Shown in pieces: positions 6,444 through 11,843 of a stretch of 11,843 nucleotides of DNA (position 1 is its first letter; every line of letters begins with the position of its first letter). The notes beneath the pieces are model-generated. The model saw only the letters and a program-made list of their open reading frames with translations, made no database searches and had not been told where the DNA came from. A program made the position numbers and the translations under genes. The stretch is from Deltaproteobacteria bacterium (GTDB lineage Bacteria > Desulfobacterota > DAOWNY01). The DNA lies in assembly GCA_030642325.1 (NCBI GenBank), contig DAOWNY010000030.1, forward strand, positions 1-11,843, given 5' to 3'.

Positions 6444-7127
6444 ATGAATCCTGCAGTATTGCACAAGATAAGCTACGGACTCTATATTGTCACATCCTTT
6501 AAAGGAGACAGGGTCAATGGACAGACTGCAAACACTGTTTTCCAGGTAACCTCTGATCCGCCCACCATCGCCATTGGTATTAACAAGCAAAATCTCACTC
6601 ATGAATTTATTAACGAAAGTAAGGTATTTGGTATCTCCATCCTGGGTCTGGATGCCCCTTTAAATCTGATCGGTCGGTTTGGATTTAAGTCGGGACGGGA
6701 TATCGATAAATTTGCTGGTTTAAATCATAAAAGGGTGGGGACTAATGTCACGATCATCCAGGATAACACCATCGCATACCTGGAAGCAAAGGTGATCAAT
6801 CAACTGGAACTCAAAACCCACACTTTATTTATCGGTGAGGTAGTGGCCGCTGAAATTACCAAAGAAGGTGAACCAATGACTTATGCCTACTATCACCAAA
6901 TAAAACGGGGAACTACCCCCAAATCTGCACCAACTTTCATTAAGGAGGAAAAGAAAATGGCAAGTTTACCCAAGTATCAATGTTCAGTTTGTGGTTACAC
7001 TTATGATCCGGAAAAGGGGGATCCCGATAACGGAATCGCTCCTGGGACTGCTTTTGAAGATCTCCCTGATGACTGGGTATGCCCAGTCTGCGGAGCCGGC
7101 AAGGATGAGTTTGAAAAGGAAGACTGA
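6444..7127 (+). CDS. hrb: High-molecular-weight rubredoxin: flavin reductase domain fused to rubredoxin
   Basis: Residues 1 to about 160 are a flavin-reductase-like FMN domain (TVFQVTSDPPTIAIGIN, then ISILG and the GRFGFKSGRD segment). Residues 173-227 are a complete rubredoxin domain with iron ligands C180, C183, C213 and C216 in CSVCGY and CPVCGAGKDEF. Moorella Hrb has this architecture; it takes electrons from NADH and delivers them to flavodiiron protein FprA, for which a homologue starts this window. The start follows AAGGAGATT closely. The linker is encoded by TAAGGAGGAAAAGAAA followed by an in-frame ATG (M172), so the rubredoxin part has its own complete ribosome site and could also be made alone as a 56-residue protein. 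In Moorella the two partner genes are adjacent; here they are 5 kb apart. Confidence 0.94.
   Translation: MNPAVLHKISYGLYIVTSFKGDRVNGQTANTVFQVTSDPPTIAIGINKQNLTHEFINESKVFGISILGLDAPLNLIGRFGFKSGRDIDKFAGLNHKRVGTNVTIIQDNTIAYLEAKVINQLELKTHTLFIGEVVAAEITKEGEPMTYAYYHQIKRGTTPKSAPTFIKEEKKMASLPKYQCSVCGYTYDPEKGDPDNGIAPGTAFEDLPDDWVCPVCGAGKDEFEKED
6941..6959 (+). promoter_or_regulatory. Internal ribosome binding site and ATG at the Hrb domain junction
   Basis: TAAGGAGG at 6941-6948, 8 bases before the in-frame ATG at 6957-6959, is among the best ribosome sites in the window, yet lies inside the hrb reading frame. Initiation here would make a free 56-residue rubredoxin (6957-7127). It may instead be a relic of two genes that fused, with the old ribosome site now read as the linker I-K-E-E-K-K. 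Confidence 0.6.
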
Positions 7128-7170
7128 TAACGATCAAATCAGGCAGCCGGTATAATAACAGGAGAAAAAT

Positions 7171-7365
7171 ATGGCTGAAAAATGGGTGTTTACAGGAAAA
7201 TGGACATGCGGGTGGTGCAATTATGTATATGATCCAAGCAAGGGAGCACCTGAAGCCGGGATAAAACCAGGCACTCCCTTTGAAGATTTACCGGAAGATT
7301 GGCCCTGCCCCAGTTGTAATATTTCCGGTAAATTTCGCAAGCAGATGAGAAAAGAAGAGGGGTAG
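7171..7365 (+). CDS. Rubredoxin
   Basis: This 64-residue protein is a small cytoplasmic mononuclear-iron electron carrier. The four iron ligands are C13, C16, C46 and C49, with the family core YVYDPSKGAPEAG, GTPFEDLPEDWPCP between them. It is unusual in that the glycine that normally follows the second cysteine of each knuckle (CxxCG) is Asn in both: C16-N17 and C49-N50. The segment after the last cysteine (NISGKFRKQ) also departs from the usual GAGKDEF. It therefore differs clearly from the canonical domain at the end of Hrb just upstream. AGGAG precedes the ATG. Likely partners are the flavodiiron protein, the rubrerythrin-like protein and the flavoprotein immediately downstream. Confidence 0.93.
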   Translation: MAEKWVFTGKWTCGWCNYVYDPSKGAPEAGIKPGTPFEDLPEDWPCPSCNISGKFRKQMRKEEG

Positions 7366-7392
7366 TACTGTTCAAAAAAGGAGCTTAAAAAG

Positions 7393-8307
7393 ATGGATTT
7401 AGTCATTATTGGCGGTGGTCCGGCTGGAATGTCGGCCGGAATTTATGCCTCCCTTTTGGGTCTTGATTTTATCATCCTGGAGGCGGAAGAACCGGGGGGG
7501 TTGACCAACCAGGCAAAATCGATCGAAAACTTCCTTGGTTTTCGAGGGAAAAGCGGAAAGGCCATCATTGAGACCTTCTTGAGCGATCTTGCCCTGCAAG
7601 GAGTAAAAATAAAGTATCCGGAACCTGTCAATGATATTGACCTTGTTTCCGAGGCAAAGACGGTTAAAACAGTATCCGACAAGTACCAGGCCAAAACAGT
7701 TATCCTGGCCACCGGAACCCGTTTTTTGGGTTTATCGAAGACCATGGGGATTGAAGGAGAAAAGGAATTTCTGGGAAAGGGTCTTTCCTACTGCCCGGAG
7801 TGTGATGGCCCCCTTTTTAAAGGAAAGGACGTCATGGTGATCGGCAGCGCCTATGATGCCTTCTTTATGAAGGGTCTGGCCGGAAAGACTTATTATCTGG
7901 GGCCGATACCCGAAAAGGAAGAAAAGCAGATCTCCCGGGAACTTCTCAAAGCAAATGAGATTGACTATCTGGAGGGAAAGATAGAAAGGCTTGAGGGAAA
8001 GGACTTTCTGGAAAAGGTAATAGTTGACGGCAAGGCCATTCCCCTGGAAGGACTTTTTATTACCTCAAGGGAAGTGGGCTCGGAATTGTTTCAAAAAGTA
8101 GGGATCGAAACCGATGGGGATGGGTATATCAAGGTTGACCGCAAAATGAAAACCAATATCCCCGGTGTTTTTGCCGCGGGAGATATCACCGGCGAGCCCT
8201 GGCAGATTGCCAAATCGCTGGGGGAAGGGGCCACGGCTGCTTTGAGCGTTTATCATTTTCTTACCGGCAAGGCAATGCATGACCTGGGTTGGTCTTTGAT
8301 GAAATAA
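7393..8307 (+). CDS. Thioredoxin-reductase-like FAD protein lacking NAD(P)H-binding motifs
   Basis: This 304-residue flavoprotein has the thioredoxin reductase fold: FAD motif GGGPAG at 7-12, ATG at 107-109, redox pair C134-P-E-C137 followed by DG, and the C-terminal FAD motif FAAGDITGEPWQIAKSLGEGA. The pyridine-nucleotide domain is degenerate. Where GxGxxA/S is expected it reads IGSAYDAFFMKG (150-161), and the HRRxxxRA phosphate-binding motif is missing. The convergent homologue at the right edge retains that motif. Known thioredoxin reductases lacking these motifs include the ferredoxin-linked FFTR family described in Clostridium, so a ferredoxin- or rubredoxin-linked disulfide reductase is a reasonable inference. 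Its place between rubredoxin and POR genes, with POR 16 bases downstream, supports this. No thioredoxin gene is seen in the window. The ATG follows AAAGGAG. Confidence 0.85.
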   Translation: MDLVIIGGGPAGMSAGIYASLLGLDFIILEAEEPGGLTNQAKSIENFLGFRGKSGKAIIETFLSDLALQGVKIKYPEPVNDIDLVSEAKTVKTVSDKYQAKTVILATGTRFLGLSKTMGIEGEKEFLGKGLSYCPECDGPLFKGKDVMVIGSAYDAFFMKGLAGKTYYLGPIPEKEEKQISRELLKANEIDYLEGKIERLEGKDFLEKVIVDGKAIPLEGLFITSREVGSELFQKVGIETDGDGYIKVDRKMKTNIPGVFAAGDITGEPWQIAKSLGEGATAALSVYHFLTGKAMHDLGWSLMK

Positions 8308-8323
8308 AAAGGGGACTTAAACC

Positions 8324-8881
8324 ATGAAAGAAATCAGAATGCACGGAAGAGGAGGTCAGGGTTCTTTTGCCGCGGCGGAGATATTGGCAGTAGCTGCCTT
8401 TGAGGATGGGAAAATATCCCAGGCTTTTCCTTCTTTTGGCTCAGAGAGGATGGGCGCCCCGGTTCAAACCTTTGTCCGGTTGAGCGACCGAAAGATCCGC
8501 TCCCGTAATCATATATATGAGCCGGATTATGTCATCATCATGGACCCTACCCTCATTGTTGATATTGATGTATTAAAAGGGATGAAATCCGGGGGACTGG
8601 TCCTGGTGAATACGGAAAAGAAACCCGAGGAGTTAAAATTTAAATCTGAGCTTGATTTTGATCGGATAAGGGTCATCCCCGCCACCCGAATCGCCCGGGA
8701 AATAACCGGAAAGGCGATTCCCAATGCGGTAATGATGGGGGCATTCGCCGGATTTACCAAAGAGGTAAGCATTGCCGCCATTAAAAGGGCGGTTATGGAA
8801 CGCTTCCCCGGAAAGGTAGGAGAACTGAATGCAGAAGGGGCAAAAAAGGCCTATTCCATGATGAAGGAAGGAGAAAAGTGA
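8324..8881 (+). CDS. porC: 2-oxoacid:ferredoxin oxidoreductase, gamma subunit
   Basis: This 185-residue protein is the gamma subunit (CoA-binding domain) of a four-subunit pyruvate/2-ketoacid:ferredoxin oxidoreductase. Its N-terminus I-R-M-H-G-R-G-G-Q-G, followed by A-A-A-E-I-L-A, is the family hallmark, and FPSFGSERMGAPVQ and IYEPDYVIIMDPTL are also characteristic. The length is normal. It is the first of four POR genes; the delta subunit start overlaps its stop codon, implying translational coupling. The ribosome site (AGGGGA) is weaker than those of its neighbours. The complex oxidises a 2-oxoacid with CoA to acyl-CoA and CO2 and reduces ferredoxin in the cytoplasm. Confidence 0.94.
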   Translation: MKEIRMHGRGGQGSFAAAEILAVAAFEDGKISQAFPSFGSERMGAPVQTFVRLSDRKIRSRNHIYEPDYVIIMDPTLIVDIDVLKGMKSGGLVLVNTEKKPEELKFKSELDFDRIRVIPATRIAREITGKAIPNAVMMGAFAGFTKEVSIAAIKRAVMERFPGKVGELNAEGAKKAYSMMKEGEK

Positions 8882-9138
8882 TGGAGCTTACCCTAGGGTT
8901 AGTGGCCGGGCCCGGCACCAGCCGGGCCAATAAAACCGGAACCTGGAGGGTGGAACGGCCCCTCTTCCTGAACATTAAATGCGTGGCCTGTGATCTCTGT
9001 ATCATGCTTTGCCCCGAGGGGATCATTGATTCGAATAATGAGAGATATTTTGCCGATCTCAATTATTGCAAAGGCTGCGGTATCTGTGCCCATGAATGCC
9101 CGGTCAAGGACATAATGATGGTAAAGGAGGAAAAATAG
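8881..9138 (+). CDS. porD: 2-oxoacid:ferredoxin oxidoreductase, delta subunit (2x[4Fe-4S] ferredoxin)
   Basis: This 85-residue subunit carries two [4Fe-4S] clusters that pass electrons from the catalytic subunits to ferredoxin. The first cluster motif is C34-xx-C37-xx-C40-xxx-C44-P, the second C63-xx-C66-xx-C69-xxx-C73-P. The N-terminal extension with TGTWRVERPLF is typical of PorD. I chose ATG 8881, 7 bases after AGGAG and overlapping the porC stop by one base; the adjacent GTG 8878 is also in frame and would add one residue. It is co-transcribed with porC and porA, with no gap to porA. Confidence 0.94.
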   Translation: MELTLGLVAGPGTSRANKTGTWRVERPLFLNIKCVACDLCIMLCPEGIIDSNNERYFADLNYCKGCGICAHECPVKDIMMVKEEK

Positions 9139-10311
9139 ATGGAAAAACTATGGGAAGGTTCCAGGGCCATTGCCGAAACCATTAAAATGTGCCGGCCAAA
9201 GGTAATATCCGCCTATCCCATCACCCCCCAGACCCATATTGTGGAAAGCCTTTCCCAGCTGGCAGCCGACGGTGATCTTGTTGCCGAGTTTATCAATGTG
9301 GAATCAGAACATTCTGCCGCATCGGTAGTATTGGGCGCAAGTGCTACAGGGGCGAGAACCTATACCGCCACCACCTCCCAGGGACTCCTTTTGATGCTGG
9401 AGGTACTTTACAATATTGCCGGCATGAGACTGCCGGTGGTGATGACATGCGCCAACCGGGCAGTATCGGCCCCTTTAAGCATCTGGAATGACCAGCAGGA
9501 TTCTTTTACCGCCCGGGACAGCGGCTGGATTCAGCTTTATGCAGAGGATAGCCAGGAGGCATGCGATCTCCACCTTATGGCCTACCGAATAGCAGAAGAT
9601 AAAAGAATAATGCTGCCGGTGATGGTCTGCCTGGATGGTTTTTTTATTTCTCACACCTTTGAGCCGGTAGAACCCTTTGAGGAAGAAAATGTAAAACAAT
9701 TTCTCCCCGATTATCAACCGCTGCATTATCTTACCCCCAAAAATCCTCTCACTTTCGGCTCTTTTGCCGAACCTGATAAATATACCGAGGCCCGTTATAT
9801 TATTCACCGCACACTGGAAGAATCAAAAATGGTTATCCGGGAAACTGCGGAAGATTTCAAAAAGGTATTCGGACGAGGCGGGGGAGACTTGGTAGAAGAT
9901 TATTTTCTGGAGGATGCCGACTTCGCTTTTGTGGCCATGGGGTCAATTATCGGAAGTCTCAAGGACTTGGTGGACAAATTGAGGGAGAAAGGGGAAAAGG
10001 TGGGAATTTTAAAAATAATTTCTTTCCGTCCCTTTCCCGGCAAGGAAATTACCACGGCGCTTGAAGGAATTGAAAAGATTGCAGTATTGGAAAAGGCGGT
10101 GTCTTTAGGCTCCGGTGGTATCCTGGTAAAAGAAGTGAAGGAATCTTTTTATGGCCGGAAGAAGACTCCCCAAATCAACGGGTTTATCGTAGGATTGGGA
10201 GGAAGAGATATTCCCCAGGATTCTCTGGAAAATATTTACCGGGAATTTCATCAAGGGTCAGGGGATGCCTCCTTTGTCGATTTAAACTATGAACTGCTGG
10301 GAGGTAAGTAA
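9139..10311 (+). CDS. porA: 2-oxoacid:ferredoxin oxidoreductase, alpha subunit
   Basis: This 390-residue subunit carries the pyrimidine-binding domain for thiamine diphosphate (about 1-230) and the domain II region (about 255-390). Characteristic stretches are SAYPITPQTHIVE, the glutamate in NVESEHSAASVVLGA, TATTSQGLLLMLE, and the later FVAMGS and ISFRPFPG segments. Length and order match PorA. AGGAGG lies 8 bases before the ATG, which directly follows the porD stop. The alpha and beta subunits together form the active site. The substrate could be pyruvate or a branched-chain 2-oxoacid; the window alone cannot settle this, though the tetrameric POR type is most common. Confidence 0.94.
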   Translation: MEKLWEGSRAIAETIKMCRPKVISAYPITPQTHIVESLSQLAADGDLVAEFINVESEHSAASVVLGASATGARTYTATTSQGLLLMLEVLYNIAGMRLPVVMTCANRAVSAPLSIWNDQQDSFTARDSGWIQLYAEDSQEACDLHLMAYRIAEDKRIMLPVMVCLDGFFISHTFEPVEPFEEENVKQFLPDYQPLHYLTPKNPLTFGSFAEPDKYTEARYIIHRTLEESKMVIRETAEDFKKVFGRGGGDLVEDYFLEDADFAFVAMGSIIGSLKDLVDKLREKGEKVGILKIISFRPFPGKEITTALEGIEKIAVLEKAVSLGSGGILVKEVKESFYGRKKTPQINGFIVGLGGRDIPQDSLENIYREFHQGSGDASFVDLNYELLGGK

Positions 10312-10312
10312 A

Positions 10313-11221
10313 ATGAAAAAAAATCTCTTGGCGCCCGGCCATAGCGCCTGCGCAGGTTGCGGCGAGTCCCTGGCCATCCGTCTGGTTTTAAACGCAGCGG
10401 GAGAGAATATTATTGTGGCTAATGCCACCGGCTGTTCCGAGATATTTACCTCAAATTATCCCTTGTCGGCGTGGGAAGTCCCCTGGATTCATTCCCTTTT
10501 TGAAAACACTGCGGCGGTGGCTTCCGGGATTGAGGCTGCCTTAAAGGTGTCAGGAAGAAAGAGTGAGGCAAAAGTAATCGCCCAGGGAGGGGATGGGGGA
10601 ATGGCCGATATCGGGCTCCAGGCTTTGAGCGGGATGTGGGAGAGGTGGCATGATGTCCTTTCTGTCTGTTACGATAATGAGGGTTATATGAATACCGGCA
10701 TTCAGCGAAGCGGACTTACCCCTTTGGATACAAAAACTACCACCACTCCTCCGGGGAAATTTTCCTGGGGAAACTATCGTCCCAAGAAAAATCTTCCCCT
10801 AATTGCTGCTGCCCACGGTATCCCCTATGTAGCGGTTACCACGGTGGCCTATCCCAGGGACATTGAAGAAAAGGTGCAAAAGGCCATAAAAATTGAAGGG
10901 CCGAAGTACATCCAGATCTATAGCCCCTGTCCTCTGGGGTGGAGGTCTGAGCCGTCCCAAACGATCGAGATAGCCAGGTTGGCGGTAGAAACCGGGATCT
11001 ATCCGGTTTATGAAATGATAAACGGCAAGATCACCTCGGCAAAAAAGTTTTCCAAACTAAAGCCGGTTGAAGAATTCTTAAAATTACAGGGAAGATTCAG
11101 TCACCTTTTTACCAAAGAAGGGGGAGATGAAGAAATCAAAAAAATCCAGAAGATCGCCGACGATAATATCAATCAGTTTGATATGATATTAAAAGATGGA
11201 GAGGAGTTGCAGAAGGAGTAA
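10313..11221 (+). CDS. porB: 2-oxoacid:ferredoxin oxidoreductase, beta subunit
   Basis: This 302-residue subunit binds the thiamine diphosphate pyrophosphate and a [4Fe-4S] cluster. The thiamine motif is GDGGMADIG (93-101) followed by CYDNEGYMNTGIQRSG (119-134), the pattern of POR/VOR beta subunits rather than 2-oxoglutarate enzymes. Cluster ligands are probably C13, C16, C41 and C206. I chose ATG 10313, 8 bases after GGAGG and one base after the porA stop. An ATG 24 bases upstream is in frame but overlaps porA and has no site of its own. It is the last gene of the + strand cluster and is followed by a hairpin-rich gap. With porC, porD and porA it completes the oxygen-sensitive enzyme. Confidence 0.94.
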   Translation: MKKNLLAPGHSACAGCGESLAIRLVLNAAGENIIVANATGCSEIFTSNYPLSAWEVPWIHSLFENTAAVASGIEAALKVSGRKSEAKVIAQGGDGGMADIGLQALSGMWERWHDVLSVCYDNEGYMNTGIQRSGLTPLDTKTTTTPPGKFSWGNYRPKKNLPLIAAAHGIPYVAVTTVAYPRDIEEKVQKAIKIEGPKYIQIYSPCPLGWRSEPSQTIEIARLAVETGIYPVYEMINGKITSAKKFSKLKPVEEFLKLQGRFSHLFTKEGGDEEIKKIQKIADDNINQFDMILKDGEELQKE

Positions 11222-11227
11222 AAACAA

Positions 11228-11336
11228 TACCCGAGATGGAACTGCCGGAATCTGCCGGCTACTTTTAATTGCACGTGGTTGATACGGGGAATCCGGGTGC
11301 ACGAAGGCTGCCGGTTGTATTTACCGGATTCGGGTA
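11228..11336. other. Nested inverted repeats between convergent genes
   Basis: TACCCGA (11228-11234) can pair with TCGGGTA (11330-11336), enclosing the GCCGG hairpin and other arms. GAATCCGG (11289-11296) pairs with CCGGATTC (11324-11331), and CCGGT (11311-11315) with ACCGG (11323-11327); these helices compete with each other. TGCCGG occurs three times. This could be a structured 3' untranslated region or debris of a small palindromic repeat element. Confidence 0.4.
11244..11266 (+). terminator. Possible weak terminator of the POR operon
   Basis: GCCGG at 11244-11248 and CCGGC at 11255-11259 form a 5-bp all-GC stem with a 6-base loop, followed after three bases by TTTT. It lies 22 bases after the porB stop. 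The short stem and T run make it a weak candidate. Confidence 0.4.
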
Positions 11337-11337
11337 A

Positions 11338-11374
11338 TGATGGGAGTGCAGAAAATAATATTGCCCTCCCATCA
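11338..11374. terminator. Strong hairpin between convergent genes (possible bidirectional terminator)
   Basis: TGATGGGAG at 11338-11346 pairs with CTCCCATCA at 11366-11374, a perfect 9-bp stem extended past one mismatch by GCA/TGC, with an 11-base AT-rich loop. It lies 41 bases past the stop of the minus-strand gene. Neither side has a clear T run, so termination is likely only by position and stem strength. Confidence 0.5.
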
Positions 11375-11414
11375 ATGGGGTCAAGGGGTGTGGGTCTATT
11401 GCTTTATAAATAAT

Positions 11415-11843
11415 TTATAATAAATCTTCAATTAGTCTCTCCGCAGAAAAAGCTGCGGTTGCTCCATCTCCCACTGCGGTAGATACCTGGCGAAGTAATT
11501 TATCCCTCACATCCCCGGCGGCAAAAATTCCGGGCACTGATGTTTGCATATTGGCATCAGTTTGAATAAAACCTTTATTATCCAGCTGTAACAATCCTTT
11601 CAGGAATTGATTGTTGGGGTGCATTCCCGTAAAGATAAAAACACCATCCACCTCCAGGGAAAATGTATTTTTCTCCTTAAGATTTTTTACTTCAACCCGT
11701 TCTACTTTTTGATCTCCCTCAATTTTTTGTAAGATACTATTCCAGAGAATTTTTATTTTAGGGTGGGAAAGAAGCCTGTCCTGCAAGATCTTGGTAGCCC
11801 TCAATTGTTCCCTGCGGTGAGCAAGAAAAATTTTCGAACAAAA
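11415..11843 (-). CDS. trxB: Thioredoxin reductase, C-terminal part (runs off the right edge)
   Basis: This is the C-terminal 142 residues of an NADPH-dependent thioredoxin reductase-type flavoprotein; the gene continues beyond 11843. The frame is open to the window edge and begins inside the nucleotide-binding domain, where the complete NADPH phosphate-binding motif H-R-R-E-Q-L-R-A can be read. A TTG within that motif (near 11804) is therefore not the start. The C-terminal FAD motif AAGDVRDKLLRQVSTAVGDGATAA follows, then the usual short helix ending LIEDLL. The FAD-binding N-terminus and the CxxC redox centre lie outside the window. It is convergent to the POR operon, and contrasts with the motif-less homologue at 7393-8307. 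The enzyme normally reduces thioredoxin with NADPH in the cytoplasm. Confidence 0.9.
   Translation of the reverse strand, partial: FCSKIFLAHRREQLRATKILQDRLLSHPKIKILWNSILQKIEGDQKVERVEVKNLKEKNTFSLEVDGVFIFTGMHPNNQFLKGLLQLDNKGFIQTDANMQTSVPGIFAAGDVRDKLLRQVSTAVGDGATAAFSAERLIEDLL

Noticed and set aside
10289..10312. Longer porB start overlapping porA
   Set aside because: The eight extra residues have no ribosome site of their own and are absent from the usual PorB N-terminus; ATG 10313 has GGAGG at good spacing.
11415..11804. Minus-strand flavoprotein as a complete 129-residue gene starting at a TTG
   Set aside because: The frame continues to the window edge and the TTG codes a leucine inside the HRREQLRA motif, so the gene is a partial thioredoxin reductase.

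Overview
The window looks like part of an anaerobe's oxygen-defence and redox island, with no mobile elements and no RNA genes visible. It encodes a flavodiiron protein, a rubrerythrin-like ferritin-family protein, a flavin reductase-rubredoxin fusion (Hrb type), a free rubredoxin, a minimal SUF Fe-S assembly pair, two thioredoxin-reductase-like flavoproteins and a four-subunit 2-oxoacid:ferredoxin oxidoreductase (POR). This gene set, the strong AGGAGG-type ribosome sites and the moderate GC content fit a strictly anaerobic bacterium, possibly a clostridial-type member of the Bacillota or a similar lineage. A CXXCH-bearing sensor kinase implies that the cell can attach c-type haem outside the membrane. 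The species cannot be fixed from the sequence.

Layout: positions 1-281 hold no gene I can support. From 282 to 11221 every gene is on the + strand. The first block (282-5752) is flavodiiron protein, sufC, a single-domain response regulator, a membrane histidine kinase with two haem-c motifs, and sufB. The two-component pair sits between the two halves of the SUF system and is visibly more AT-rich than sufB. A 130-base gap (5753-5882) with a hairpin and phased TAAACA repeats may start or punctuate a second transcript. The second block (5883-11221) is ferritin-like protein, Hrb, rubredoxin, a thioredoxin-reductase-like flavoprotein without pyridine-nucleotide motifs, then the POR gamma, delta, alpha and beta genes, tightly packed. 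A hairpin-rich gap (11222-11414) separates this from a convergent canonical thioredoxin reductase that runs off the right edge.

How the genes may work together (inference): POR supplies reduced ferredoxin and NADH feeds Hrb. Electrons pass through the rubredoxin domains to the flavodiiron protein, which reduces O2 or NO. The ferritin-like protein handles peroxide or iron. SufBC rebuilds Fe-S clusters, including those of oxygen-sensitive POR. The haem-containing kinase would sense redox state or a gas outside the membrane and signal to the stand-alone receiver. Points most worth a second look are the haem kinase splitting sufC from sufB, the NAD(P)H-motif-less thioredoxin-reductase homologue beside POR, a complete internal ribosome site at the Hrb domain junction, and a 21-base in-frame repeat adding heptads with paired cysteines to the kinase coiled coil.
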